DNA from: Strix aluco
Taxonomy: Eukaryota; Chordata; Aves; Strigiformes; Strigidae
Assembly: GCF_031877795.1 (NCBI RefSeq)
Contig: NC_133932.1
Coordinates: 78,977,937-79,041,936 of the forward strand
Direction: 5' to 3'
Length of the DNA stretch: 64,000 nt
This document shows, in pieces, positions 1-12,590 of this stretch. A model generated the notes under the pieces. The model did not search any database. It was not told the origin of the DNA and worked only from the letters and a program-made list of their open reading frames with translations. Each line of letters starts with the position of its first letter. The stretch's first letter is position 1. A program made the position numbers and the translations under genes.

Positions 1-359
1 CAGCTTCAGAGCAGATGGCTGCCCCAGCGCCCAGTGACACTACACATAGCACACAGCTGATGCTCTTGCTTCCAGAGCCAAGGTGCTGCTCTGGGACACC
101 TATTTCCAGCTCAGGGAGCCTGGCAGAACCAGGAGGAATCACAGAAGCCCTGAACCATTTCTGATCTGCCTTGAGGCAGCTTGCAGAACTGGAGGGATTT
201 ATTTGCTTTGCCCAGATCGGGCTTTGTGCCACAGTGGCCAGTCTGTGACTACAGATTCTAAGTAATATTAACAGTGATAAAATATACGACGCTCTCCTAC
301 CTTTATTTAACCTTTTATTTTGCGCCAACTCCAGGCTCCCTGCTCAGGCAAAGCTTCCC
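1..359. other. Intergenic left edge, nothing recognised
   Basis: Non-repetitive sequence with no convincing exon. In mammals the gene upstream of STK24 is SLC15A1, but no part of it could be recognised here. Confidence 0.5.
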
Positions 360-424
360 TAAGTGTCAGCCCAGGTGTCCAGCAAATCCCTCCCCCCGCC
401 TCGGGAGCGGCGGGTCAGTTCTCA

Positions 425-438
425 CCACCAGGGGGCAG
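425..438 (+). promoter_or_regulatory. CTCF consensus motif, forward orientation
   Basis: CCACCAGGGGGCAG matches the CTCF core CCASYAGRKGGCRS at every position. It lies in a short GC-rich block and is followed at 464-483 by GGCGGGGCGGGG-type Sp1 boxes. Occupancy is inferred. Confidence 0.6.
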
Positions 439-463
439 AAAACTACAGTTCAGAGGCGGGAAA

Positions 464-483
464 AGGCGGGGCGGGGGGCGGCT
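464..483 (+). promoter_or_regulatory. GC-box cluster (Sp/KLF type)
   Basis: Overlapping GGCGGGGCGGGG and GGGCGG motifs in a small GC-rich block (about 380-490) that stands out from AT-rich surroundings. Could be part of an enhancer or an unannotated promoter; no exon seen next to it. Confidence 0.4.
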
Positions 484-528
484 CCCAGAAACCCCTCCTG
501 CCTCCTTTCCTTCGTGATTTTTCAGTCG

Positions 529-548
529 CCGTTATCACAAGATAACGG
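529..548. promoter_or_regulatory. Perfect inverted GATA pair
   Basis: CCGTTATC-ACAA-GATAACGG: a perfect 8-bp palindromic arm pair that presents two WGATAR sites facing each other. It lies about 90 bp right of the CTCF motif and just before a CR1 fragment. Double GATA sites bind GATA factors with high affinity; use here is inferred. Confidence 0.45.
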
Positions 549-559
549 TCTATAAGATA

Positions 560-815
560 ATGGGCCCACAGGAAAGATGGGGAGGGACTCTGTCAGGGAG
601 TGTAGTGATAGGACGAAGGGTAATGGTTTTAAACTGAAAAGAGGGCTGATTTAGATCAGATATAAGGAAGAAATTCTTTACTGTGAGGGTGGCGAGATAC
701 AGGAACAGGTTGCCCAGAGAAGTTGTGGCTGCCCCCTCCCTGGCAGTGTTCAAGGCCAGGTTGGACGGGGCTTTGAGCAACCTGCTCTAGTGGAAGGTGT
801 CCCTGCCTCCTGGGT
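560..815 (+). mobile_element. CR1 LINE fragment (ORF2 C-terminus), truncated at both ends
   Basis: Translates with breaks to the typical CR1 ORF2 tail (GNGFKLKRG..., DIRKKFFTVRV, RLPREVVAAPSLAVFKARLDGAL). The characteristic CR1 3' UTR with its octamer repeat is missing, so it is 3'-truncated as well as 5'-truncated. No function expected. Confidence 0.85.
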
Positions 816-2216
816 GACTTCCCAAGCTCTTAATCTGTTGTACAATCACTCAGCTCAGCCCCTGTCTTCAGAAAGCAAGCCACAATCACAACGTTTGGTA
901 GGGGTCCCAGCTCTCTGAGATGGCACTTAGTGAGGCCATCCCGGGTAGATACAGTCCATTAAGGGAGTCTGCTGGAAGAGCATCTCATTCCTGAATGACA
1001 TTCAGTTTTAGACCTCTTCTAAACACTGCTATTTTCACACTGATGTCTTCTCAAGTGTATACAGAAGCAGGTTTTCGAGCAATCCTGCAAACTTTAGTGT
1101 CAGACTTGGACATGATTAGGAAAAAGCTTTGGGTATAGGGTTGTTACAGTCCTTGGGAGGGCAACAAGGAAACTCCATAGCCTGTGGGGCTGTGGATGAC
1201 GCAAGGGCTGAGAGGATTGTGTCTGGATGGCCCCTCAGGCAACTGATCCTGAGGAGGTCTTCAAAGCAGAAGGCATTTTCAGTGAGTTGTGACTTAGATG
1301 GGAGAGCTTTGAGAGACAGGACTGCTAGGAGGAGGGTTTTGAATTACCCTGGCATTGCATGCTGAAATAGTTTGGGAAGAGCTGATGTGGGAGAGCTTGG
1401 GATGCTGGGTGCCAAAGCTTTGGGATGGGAGGAGTTAGGAGAGTCACTGGATGTCAACTCCCAAAGCACTTCTAACCAGACCTTCATGTTGGGGCCAAGG
1501 ACCTGTGTGCAAGGACTGTTGGACCCTGATCCCTCTCCCCAGAGCTGCTCCTCCCTGGTTCGTCCTCCACTGTGTCTGCCCTGTGGAAAGCAGAGGAAAC
1601 TTCAGCTCAGGATTGGTGTAAGGGAGAGGTGTGGTTTCCAGCTCAGATTAAGTTAATATGAAACGATTCCAGTGGTGAAGAAGATGGTTGCTAGGAGGGG
1701 TAGTCTTTGAGCATTTAAAACCTCTAATGATGCTGCACCCCCATCCTCACATGGACTTCTTGGAAGCCTGGAATTTAATTTTAAAGGTGAATTGAAATGC
1801 TTTAAAAATAATCTCTACGGAAGTTGGTTAAACACCCAAATCATTAAATACAAACACTTTACATGTATAAAAATCACAGAGAAGCATATTTTGAAAATGA
1901 TTCTTTGTTTAACAGCCAGAACATAACTACATGGTCTTGTGTTTCTGCTGGAAGAATGACATAAAAACACATGGTAAAACCTTGAGCTGTAAGAAGGAAC
2001 AGATTAGAAATTTCTATTTTACTTTCATAAATACAAATAAATGCAAGCATAGAACTGCATTACATTCTTTGAGAAAATTGCTCATGGGAATGTCAGTGGC
2101 TATAGTGTCAGCCTACATACAAGTGAGAAAGGAAGATGTGCCATGGGCTGAGGAGCCTATGTACTACCTACAAACAGCAGAAATCAAGAGTCCAGTGAAG
2201 TTGATGAGAATCTTTC

Positions 2217-2256
2217 CACTGAGGGGCTCAGTATGCTTTGCCTGAGCCCCTCAGTG
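2217..2256. repeat. Perfect 15-bp inverted repeat with 10-nt loop
   Basis: CACTGAGGGGCTCAG at 2217-2231 and its exact reverse complement at 2242-2256 are separated by TATGCTTTGC. The flanking bases do not pair. No transposon termini or coding context recognised. Confidence 0.95.
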
Positions 2257-2651
2257 CACATTACTACAGCACCTTTCCATGTCTGATCCAGGCGGGTGGT
2301 GTGTTGGCACTGGAGAGCTTCTCAAGAGAAGGGCAGGGAAGGTCATGGTTTGCACCAAGGGAGTTAGGGAGGAAGGTGCAGTTGGGAGCAGGATATATTC
2401 TAGGTGCAAGAAGCACAATGAACGGAACTGAGAGTAGATGTGTAAGACAACTGCAGTATTAAGATAAGAAACTAGAACCTGATCCAGGAAGAACAGACTG
2501 TCTAGGTGAGTTCTGCACACTGAGTGTAGCAGAAATTTGCAGTTAGTCCAAGTAAGTCTGTATACAAAGCTAGGTCTAGCAGGGTCATCTCTGTATTTCT
2601 TGCTGTATTCAGAAGACACAGTCAGTACAGATAATTCTTGGTAGCAGATTC

Positions 2652-2682
2652 GTGTGTGTGTATGTATGTGTGTGTGCGCGCG
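2652..2682 (+). repeat. (GT)n-type microsatellite
   Basis: Compound GT/ATGT/GC repeat. Confidence 0.85.
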
Positions 2683-4357
2683 TTGTATTTCTCATTTAAT
2701 CCTCATCAGAAAATAAATGTAGATTTGTGGCCTCCTGCAGTGCTGAGGTAAATCCTCTGCTCTCAGCAGACAGTGGGATGGGAAGTCTGTGCAGCTCTGC
2801 TACTCCATTGCAATGTTAATATGAGCCTACAGCCCATAACTTCCCCTGTAAATTGACTTCTGAGCAGGGAAGAACACCGGTGCTGATAAGGAGCAGCAAA
2901 ATCTGCTCTCCTTTGCAAGTAAAGCATCAGGTACCCACTATCTCAGCTGGAAGAAGAGATATGCTTAGTCCCAAATCCCCAGGAAGCCTGCTCTCATGAA
3001 AAAGATGAGGAAAACCAAGCTGGCAACTGTAGATGCCAAAGGAGCACGAGGCCATGGGATCTCGCCAAAGGTCTGGTGCAAGTGGGAGGTTGCAGCAGAG
3101 TTTTGTGAATGAAAGGAGGTCTGCAGGAGGAAGTGGAAGATGGCTGGAGCGTGTCAGAGCAGCGTGAGCACTACAGGAACTTACTGGGTAACTACTTTTA
3201 GAAGGCTGTGGGATGGGAATGATGGGGAGGGTGGGAAGGCACATGCACAGGACCTACATTTTTTGTGGGGGCACAGTTATTACAGGCTGTAACTGTCCCA
3301 CACACATAGTTAGTGGGGATGATGGTAGGTTTAAATGTTAGAAAACAGCTTACAACCTGTAATTTATTTTCCTAATAGAAATCCTCCCAAAAATAACAAA
3401 CTCCCACTTTTGGGGCTATCTGTAATTTCTGGCTTTTTACACTTGGGTGGTAAATTTTGGGGCTGGGAAGGCTGCAGGTTGGTGTTCCTAAGTACTACAG
3501 GTCTCCAGTTACCTAGCAAAGAGGTCTAGTGGCAGCAAAGTCATCCCTCCACCGTTTGCTTCTGTACCCACTCTGCAAAGACCAACCACTCCGGATACAC
3601 AGCTCTGGGCTTAAACCACGGGCAGGAGCATTCATTGCTGCAAGCTGAGAAGGTGGATTCTGTGGTATGAAAGAGGTGGAGCCACCATCCCACTCCATAC
3701 AGGACATTCTGGATGGAATTTCACCTTCTGCCTCATCTGAGCTAACTGCAGGCTACCAGTGAATGGGATGGGCTGGCCTCCCTCCCTCCCACACACATGG
3801 TGTCCCTGCTGCATGACACCCAGAGACTGCTGCCACAGGAGACTAATCCAGCAGGATGTGGATGCATTTCCCATGGCATCAGTGAACTGATCCAAATCAC
3901 CACGCAGGCATGTGATTGCTTATGCAAGGACAGGAGCCAGGGCTGGGAGAAAGGAAGAGCAGGATCAGCACTTTGGCAGCAGACCACAGTTAAATTGAAT
4001 TAAGGCAACATGAAGCTGTACCCAAAAAAAACCCATCACATCACAATGATTTTCATTTGTTACCAACATCCTAGACTGACAACTGAAACTTGCAGGAATC
4101 CATATGTTTTTGTGTTCAGTGGATAAATATAATACACTTCTGTCAACACAAGATTTTACAGGTAGCTTCTATTATATCATGAGATTAATGAACGGTAAAA
4201 CATGATAAAACAGTGAAATAGTGCAGTCAATTGTAAGACCACTACTTATCAGTTATCAATGAGATACAGTGCAACTTTTCCTGCTGGGACAACTGTAGCC
4301 TGCAAGCAAACATTTTAGATCTGTGATGACATGGACTGTCTAGGGACACAGTTATAG

Positions 4358-4388
4358 TTAGAGCATCTCATAGCTTAGAGCATCTCAT
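4358..4388 (+). repeat. Short tandem duplication, 17-bp period
   Basis: TTAGAGCATCTCAT occurs at 4358-4371 and again at 4375-4388. Confidence 0.85.
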
Positions 4389-6947
4389 CACAATTACAGG
4401 GTCACCCTTAATGGATCCATTTAGTCTGGAGATTTTGCCAGTCTGCTGTGTACATAGACATTAATCTGAGATAAGAATTGATGTCTCCATTATAAAATGT
4501 GAAATGAGAGAAGAAGACAGAGAAGGGATATTTTCTTCCGTTCGTATATGTTTGGTTTGTGTGACAAGGGGCCTCAAGAAAGGTTTATAAAAAGCAAGAT
4601 TTAATGAAATGATGCTCTTTGGGGGCAGAGGCACAGTGCAGTATAATCAATCTCATGTTTCTTAATGAGCTCTAGGTCCCCATCTAATTTTAATTGTCTG
4701 CCTAGAATACTAAAATACTTTCAGGCACTTATACTCTGCTCATTATTAATAAAGGGCATACAACACTTGAGATGTTTCTTCCATTTCCTGCCTCATCCTG
4801 GCTTATCCATTATGATTCTCAGTACTATGAGAAAGTGAATTTTCTCCTATTAATAAGAATCTCAAAAACCTGCAATTTTCTATGAATGATGTGAAGTACA
4901 TCACTGCAGGAAGTGAAATATACAGAGAACAGCATGTTTTATAGAAACATAGCAAAATACTGGACTTTTCTTTGGGGAACATAATTTAATAGCCAATTTT
5001 CCCTTCATCATTCATGAGACCTAAAGCAGAATGTCCGTGCTTGAACTTCAGACTCTGCTTCTGTAATAGACAAAATAATTTTCTGACAAGATAGTTTGTT
5101 GAACCAGAAGTTAAATGCACAGCTGAGTCTAGCTGTGGAAGGCAATCTGTGTGCTTTTGAAGCTACGTAAGCTTCCTCTCCTGGCATAAATACACAGCTG
5201 CAGGGTTACCCATGGCATGTCAAGAGGAAGAACATCTCCATCGTGAACTTTGTAGAAGGGAACCCCTCTCCACCAAAAACTGAAAACCAAAATTTTCAAA
5301 TTTTGGTGAAAACACAGAAGACCCAGTGTTTTGTAGAAGTATGATCCCAACAAAATTTGAAAGCACACTAGAAACTAATCTTGCAGAGCAAAAAATTAAA
5401 GGCAGGAAAAATGTCAGTCCTGGACAAAACAAGAGTACTTTTTGTTTTTAACAGGGAAATGTGCATTTCTGCTTCAGCACAGTAGAAGAATGTCAGAATA
5501 TGGGTGTTGTAAATATCCTAATGAGGCCCTACAGAAAAGAAGCTTTCTGGGCAAACTTTATAAACATGAAGTAGCTAAGTCCGTGAATGAAAACCCACAG
5601 ATATAATTATAGTTCATTTCTGCACACTGAGTCATCCTGACTACGGGTTCTCATTTCAGAACAATGCCCAGTCCTTTCCGCTTTCCTTTCTGAGAGGTCT
5701 GCTCAAACAGGGACTTACTCATCCATGGATGCAACAAGGAACTTGACAATGGTATGAAATAATTTTATTTTTTAAAAAAATACATTTAGTGCTAAAAAGT
5801 GTTTCCAAAGAACTGCTAGAAGGTGTAAATTCCTGTTTCTCAAGGCAGTTTTGGTTCAGGACCTCAGTTAGGCAGACCATTTTAAATCTTGATTGCAAAA
5901 TTCTTGATGGAGAGTGTAGTGAGAGAGCTGAACAGCCAGTAAGTTATTTATGAAGTGCAAGAAGAAGGGTATGGAGGGCAGCCTGGGGAATAAGCCTCTT
6001 CTACCTTGTGCAGCTGCAGGGGAGGGATGAGGAGGAGCTTGATGTAGGGATTCTCTTACCTAGTTGGTCTCCCAGGAGGGTCAAGGCTGCTCAGAGTTCT
6101 TGCTGGCTGACCTCCGTATGCTCTTCCAGTAAAAGGTGACTCCCTGGGCCTGTGGGGTTCAGACGTTCACTTTTGCTTGGCTCACTAGCAGGCCATGTAC
6201 CCAACTTTGTAGTTTACAAGTTCGAGTGCAGTGTTCCCTACCAACCCTCTGCCACTGAATAAAATCCTTTCAGCCACGTGCCATTTAGCCAGGGGCAAAT
6301 TAGAACCCAAATAAAAATCTTCAGTGCCAGACACACAGCATTTCTACTCATTCTCGAATTGAGAAATGGCTGAAGAGTTTTGTTTCTGAACTGTAGGAAA
6401 ATAAATCTTTAGCATGCATATATATTATTTAAACTTTAAAAAAGTTTCTAAGGGTAATGTGTCAATTCAGCTATAATTATTATATCAATTCAATATGAGG
6501 ATTTAATCCTGACCTCATCTAAGTCAAAAGAGCAGATTCTGATAGCTTATTTCTTCTCATTCAGAGAAATTCTGCTCCTGATATCAATATACAACCACAT
6601 GAAAAGGCATGGGACCCATCTGGCTATAAGGGTAGGTTGTTTGATTATTTTACTGTTCATACACTGTACGTGAAGCTTAAAGCTTGACTTTCTCTCTTTG
6701 ATTTTTCATTACTCTTCAGTGGGCTCTCCAGAGTCCTGTTATTTTTTTCTCTTCTAGTACTCTAATTTGTCAAAACTTAATACTCTTTTGAATTTGTCTA
6801 AGTAAAGACTGTAGATTGACACTGGAAAGCTAGAAACAAGTTATTTCTCATATGTTGCTGCTGTACAAACAACTATTCCATGAATTTGTCAATTTTTTAA
6901 ATGAAAAAATAATTATTTTTTTTTGCCCCCACTACATCTCATGGAAT

Positions 6948-8484
6948 TCTATGGGACCGGATGAGATACACCCGAGGGTGCTGAAGGAGCTGGCTGGGGT
7001 GCTCGCCAAGCCGCTTTCCATCATTTACCAGCAGTCCTGGCTGACCGGGGAGGTCCCCACAGATCAGAAATCAGCCAATGTGACGCCCATCTATAAGAAG
7101 GGTCAGAAGGATGATCCGGGAAATTACAGGCCTTTCAGCTTGACTTCGGTGCCGGGGAAGCTGATGGAGCAGCTCATCCTGAGTACCATCACACAACACA
7201 TGCGGGACAACCAGATGATCAGGCCCAGTCAGCATGGGTTTATGAAAGGCAGGTCCTGCTTGACAAACCTGATCTCCTTCTATGACAGGTCGACCTGCTT
7301 ATTGGATGAGGGAAAGCCTGTGGATGTTGTCTACCTTGACTTTAGTAAGGCCTTTGACACCATTTCCAACAGCATTCTCCTGGAAAAACTGGCTGCTTGC
7401 AGCTTGGATGGGCACACGCTTTGCTGGGTAAAAAACTGGCTGGATGGCCGGGCCCAAAGAGTTGTGGTGAACGGAGTTAAATCCAGTTGGCGGCTGGTCA
7501 TGAGTGGTGTCCCCCAGGGCTCGGTTTTGGGGCCACTCCTGTTTAACATCTTTATTGATGATCTAGACGAGGGGATCGAGTGCAACCTCAGTAAGTTTGC
7601 AGATGACACCAAGTTGGGTGGGAGTGTTGATCGGCTCGAGGGTAGGGAGGCTCTGCAGAGAGACCTGGACAGGCTGGAGCGATGGGCTAAGGCCAACTGT
7701 AGGAGTTTCAATAAGGCCAAATGCCGGGTGCTGCACTTGGGCCACAACAACCCCCAGCAGCGCTACAGGCTGGGGGAGGAGTGGCTGGAGAGCTGCCAGT
7801 CAGAGAGGGACCTGGGGGTGTTGATTGACAGCCGGCTGAACTGGAGCCAGCAGTGTGCCCAGGTGGCCAAGAAGGCCAATGGCATCCTGGCTTGTATCAG
7901 AAATAGCATGGCCAGCAGGGACAGGGAAGTGATCTTACCCCTGTACTCGGCACTGGTAAGGCCACACCTTGATTACTGTGTTCAGTTTTGGGCCCCTCAC
8001 TACAAAAAGGACATTGAATTACTCGAGCGTGTCCAAAGATGGGCAACGAAGCTGGTGAAGGGTCTGGAGCACAGGTCTTACGAGGAGCGGCTGAGGGAAC
8101 TGGGGTGGTTTAGTCTGGAGAAGAGGAGGCTGAGGGGAGACCTCATTGCCCTCTACAACTACCTGAAAGGAGGTTGCAGAGAGCTGGGGATGTGTCTCTT
8201 TAATGAAGTAACAAGCGATAGGACAAGAGGGAATGGCCACAAGTTGCACCAGGGAAGGTTTAGACTAGATATTAGGAAGCATTTCTTTACAGAACGGGTT
8301 GTTAGGCGTTGGAATGGGCTGCCCAGGGCAGTGGTGGAGTCCCCATCCCTGGAGGTGTTTAAGAGTCGGGTTCACATAGCGCTGAGAGATATGGTGTAGT
8401 TGAGAACGGTCAATGTTAGGTTAATGGTTGGACTAGATGATCTTCAAGGTCTTTTCCAACCTAGACGACTCTGTGATTCTGTGA
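6948..8484 (+). mobile_element. 5'-truncated CR1 LINE with an open reverse-transcriptase frame
   Basis: From 6951 to 8399 there is an uninterrupted frame of 482 codons matching CR1-clade ORF2. It runs from the pre-RT motif [15 protein letters not shown], through [14 protein letters not shown] and [11 protein letters not shown], to the catalytic FADD (7596-7607), then the thumb/C-terminal region, ending [14 protein letters not shown]. A short 3' UTR ends with the CR1-type terminus TCTGTGATTCTGTGA. The endonuclease domain and ORF1 are absent, as usual for a 5'-truncated insertion. An apparent ATG at 6852 is upstream flank read in the same frame, not part of the element. The open frame suggests a fairly recent insertion; without a promoter or endonuclease it is not expected to move itself. 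Confidence 0.95.
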
Positions 8485-11400
8485 AGTGAGCTGCATTATT
8501 AATCTGTGTTGTTATCTGCTATCCTCTACTTTAAAGTGTCTGTCTGATAGCTCTTGTTAAGAGACAAAGTGTACAGTCACTCCCTAGTCATCTTCTCCAG
8601 GACATTCATGAGATCTCTACTACCCTCATGAAAAATCTCTTTCCTAAGCTGAGGACTCATAATATATTTAATTTCTCCATCTGGAGAAATTTTTCTGAAT
8701 CTTTGATCACAGTTTTCTTCCCTTTCTGGTGTCTTTTTTCTATGCTACAGTATAATTTTGGAAATGGAAGATACAAGCAGTCTATAGGAGCAGCATGGGT
8801 TTATAGTGAGGCATAACAATGTTGTCTCCCTTATTCATTATTCCTTTCCTAATAACTTGTAACCTAGTTTTATCTTTTGCCTGTTTTGAAATCAGTGACA
8901 ACCAAGATTTCCTTCTTGATTGGTAGGAACTCCAATATGTAAAGTTATACTAATTTCCCATATACTTTCCTCCTGTATAGTTTTCAATGCTGAACTCCCA
9001 TCTGCTGGTATGTCACTCAGCAATCACTCACTCTGAGATTCTTCTGCAACTCCTTGCACTTCGTTTTAGTTTTTATCTCATGATACTTGGCAACATGAGA
9101 CTATTTTGTCATTTCCCTTTAGACTTTTCTAGGTCATTCATGGATACGCTGAGCAAGATTTGTCCTAGACGGATTCCTGTGACAGTCTACTGGTAACACC
9201 CTCCACTGTGAAACGTTTTTGTTTTTTCTTTATATCATCAGCTGTAGACCCATGTTAGGACCTCCCCGGGAACATTTAAAATCTTTAAGGTTCGTTTGTG
9301 AAGAGCCTTGTTAAAGCTGCTTTGCATTATATGATGCAGGCAAGCGTCACACATTTAAAATGTAAGTATTCAAAATGAAGCCTTACTGACAAACTATTGA
9401 GAATTTAATTTTGAGTACATAGTCCCTCAGGGTATTAATAGGGTAATTAAAAATAAAGGATAAGACTAGAAATCTAATATATACAATTAAGAGAAGTGAC
9501 ACATTTTTATACAGGTTGTTAAAACAATTTACTAAGAAATCGATCAGTCATGAAAGTGTAGAAAAAAACAGGAAAGAAAAAAGGTAGTGGTGGATAAAGA
9601 TGCTAAGGAAGTGAGAAAAAGATCCAGTAACAAGCTGAGCAGTGAACAGTATGGTACTGTGATTCAGTTAATTGTTCTACAGCCCTCAGACCAAGGATGG
9701 CAGGGTACCCCTGCTGCCATACGGGACAGAAGAACTCAGCCCTGACTGCGTGGAAGTCTCTGTAATCCTGTAGCCATACCCTACTGCAAGCAATATTGTC
9801 ATGCCTTCAGCCCACTCATTTTTCTCTTTTCCCCAGGTAAATTTGTGCCTGCTTCTTATTTACCATTACATTTCTCATGCACTATATTTTGTAGGCAAAT
9901 GTCCCACCTGTTACAATCCACGGTGCTTTTTCTGTAGTGTATGTATTTCAAGGTATGATTATGTATTTATTTATGGTATATTACAAATTCTAAACCAGCT
10001 AAGTTTCTGGTGCACCGTTCTTCTTAGAAAAGATCAATGGTCTTAAATGGGTCATTTGAGAAGTTTCGGTCTTGGTCAGTAAGGAAAATGTTTTATCTTC
10101 ACAGGCAGTTTATAAACAGAAGTTTATAGTTACTGCCATTACAATGATGTAATTATTTTTTTCTTTTGTAACATTTTTCTTATATAACCACCAAAGCAGA
10201 AAATCTCTGCGTATTCAAAGTATAGTTAAATCAAAAGCAAACCAGGTATTGAGAATTCTACACATAAAATAAATTGAATGTTTGCATGCTGGAAACATCT
10301 GGCTTCAAAAAGATACAACAGGGAACAGTCTTAATGTTAAGCACTGTTTATTTTTGAAGTCTCTGTCACTGTACTGGGATGGCAGGCTATGATAACATGT
10401 AATCATTCTATTTTTAATAAAGATTTCTGCAAGAGTAGCCTTTCTTTCCAGTATAATACACAAAATGATTTTTTCTTAGAAAAAGAGAAGAAAATTTTCA
10501 AGGCTTCAGCTTCTGTCTGTGAGGATGGAGCTGAAATATAGACTGAAAGAGTAGCATTTACAAAACTAACAGCAAACAGAAACACATTCATTATTTTAAG
10601 ATTATATTCAAAACATTTTGGTTAAAATTTCTTCAGGTCTGGGGGAGAAAATGGAAGTGTATCAGAATGTAAGATACAGTATAAAATATAGAAGTTGACA
10701 GAAATTAGATGTTCTAATACATTGTTCTGACTTCATTAGAATTTAGACTGGTATCCGGTTTATGACATAGAGTTTTGAATCTGCTCCTTTGTTTTCTTGC
10801 ATTTAACAAGTAAATCTGCTCATAGAGCTTATTCCACTGGCTCAAACAATCATTTTTTCAGGCACAGTTTCTCGCTGAACATGTAATGCAGAATTTTGAA
10901 ACCTTGAGATGGAATAAATCCATGATCTTTACTCAGTGATGGCATACAAGCAAGAAAAAGACCTCACAGTCTTATCTCAAAGGCTAGGAGCTTACATAGG
11001 GGAAGTTACTTCAGAGCAGCTAGCACATGGGAACTTTTTTGTGCTTATGTGCCTTGAGCTAGAGAAACTACAAACTAAATGTAGAAAGGGAATTAGCAAA
11101 ATAAAACATAAACAACTCTAGCAAATCAAGTATACATTCCCTACGAAAATTATCGAAGTCTCAAAGAATGTACTAATAGACAGGAAATAATAGCTTTATA
11201 CCTTTTGTAATATAAAAGATAAAACTTAGTTTTATACCTTTTTTATTTTCACTCTGGACTAAATGTGCAACTGCAGGAAAAGTAAAGCAGCTGATAAAAT
11301 TTGTGTCATAATGACTATACAGAAAAAAGCAAAAATGAAGCTGCACAGGCAATGGTAAACCTCACATTTTTTCAATGAGGATTTTTAATACTATGCGAGG

Positions 11401-12569
11401 TAGCTAAAGCTCAATGGTATTCATGGGACAAAGGAAAAGGTTCACTTGAAACCCACTGAATTTCTCCCTAGCAAGCTAAAAAAAATTGCTGCAAACAGTA
11501 GGGCAACCATGGAGATACTAAAGCTCTACTTTTTTTAAAAAAAATTGCAAAAATGTTTTACAAAACAATCTAAATAATAGAAAGTTTTGATACCATTTCT
11601 TGTGACTGTTATTTGACTTTTGACTGAGGTAAAATTCAAATGAAAGCTTTTATGTTTCTTAGAAAATTACATACCAGTAAACAGTAGAAACATTTTCATA
11701 TTTCCTGAGGTTAAAAAAACTCCATAATTTACACTCCATTCCATCGTTAAGGAAACTAGCAACTCCTTCATGAACAACTAATAAAAGAATTCCAATAGTT
11801 CAGTTTTCTACACAATTTCTACCCATCATCCCCTCCATGTTTCACTGTATTCAAGAGCTGGTATATTTAGTCGTAATTTCTCTGAGAAACAATCTGTGTG
11901 TGTGTGTGTGTGTACACATACATGTCTGTATAAGGCTGTTAGCTAATTTTATTCGAATTTGACTGAGGGGAAGAAATCTTAGAGACATTTATGTTTCTTC
12001 AAGTTTCAGGAAAACATGATCAGTGAGCATTAGCTCACTCCATATTAGACAACAAAGATTATCCTAACTATAGGAACAACTCCAGTGGTAGTTCTAACCA
12101 TGTATCAATAAGACCATTTTAAAGTGTTTCCTGCAGTTAAGAGATTTGTACAAACTGTCTCGTGAATTACCTACTGAAAAGAAATTTATGCTGCTGTGGA
12201 TGCTCACCTCTTTCTTTAATTCAGTTGAAAAGACAGTGAACTGCCCTCCTGTGGATCCCAGACCCACTGGCGGACAGGTTTCAATAATTTTAATACTCAT
12301 GTACCTACCTAGCTTTTTGTAGGGAAAAAAAGGAGAGAACCTTAGGGCATTCCAGGGTGTGTTGGAAATGGTGTGATGGAGCTCTTGAATCTCAGCTTAA
12401 ATAGGCCAAATACGGGGAATATAACATTGTCAAGTTGTGAAGGGCTTTGCACGTGTCCAGGGTTTGTCTTGTTTGGGGAGACCTGACTGCTGACCCACTC
12501 TTCTTCCATTTAGGAAGTACTGTACAAACATGACCGTCAACTTTGGTTTAGTGCTTTTGCAACTTCTGA
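8485..12569. other. Intergenic sequence upstream of the STK24 promoter
   Basis: About 4 kb of AT-rich, apparently unique DNA; no convincing exon, RNA gene or mobile element. A (TG)n repeat lies at 11895-11913. Confidence 0.6.
11895..11913 (+). repeat. (TG)n microsatellite
   Basis: About nine uninterrupted TG units. Confidence 0.9.
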
Positions 12570-12590
12570 CAGGAAGTCAAGTGCTTCCTG
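12570..12590. promoter_or_regulatory. Inverted pair of ETS-type cores upstream of the promoter
   Basis: CAGGAAG and CTTCCTG form 7-bp inverted arms separated by 7 bp, about 1 kb upstream of the STK24 start codon. AGGAAG is the core of ETS-family sites, and paired opposite-facing cores are a known arrangement for ETS dimers. Function here is inferred only. Confidence 0.35.

Larger units (their letters stand above)
816..6947. other. Intergenic sequence
   Basis: About 6.1 kb of non-coding sequence. ORFs are short, with no recognisable domains. Apart from the hairpin at 2217-2256, a GT microsatellite and a small tandem duplication at 4358-4388, I see no defined element. Confidence 0.6.

Noticed and set aside
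2251-2619. 122-codon minus-strand ORF
   Set aside because: No recognised homology, and it overlaps the hairpin and competing frames on the other strand.
6852-6950. Upstream ATG giving a longer CR1 protein
   Set aside because: The first 33 codons are AT-rich flanking sequence with no CR1 similarity; the element starts near 6948.
1-12500. Exons of SLC15A1 or another neighbour
   Set aside because: Gene order in mammals places SLC15A1 upstream, but no transporter-like coding segment was seen in this window.
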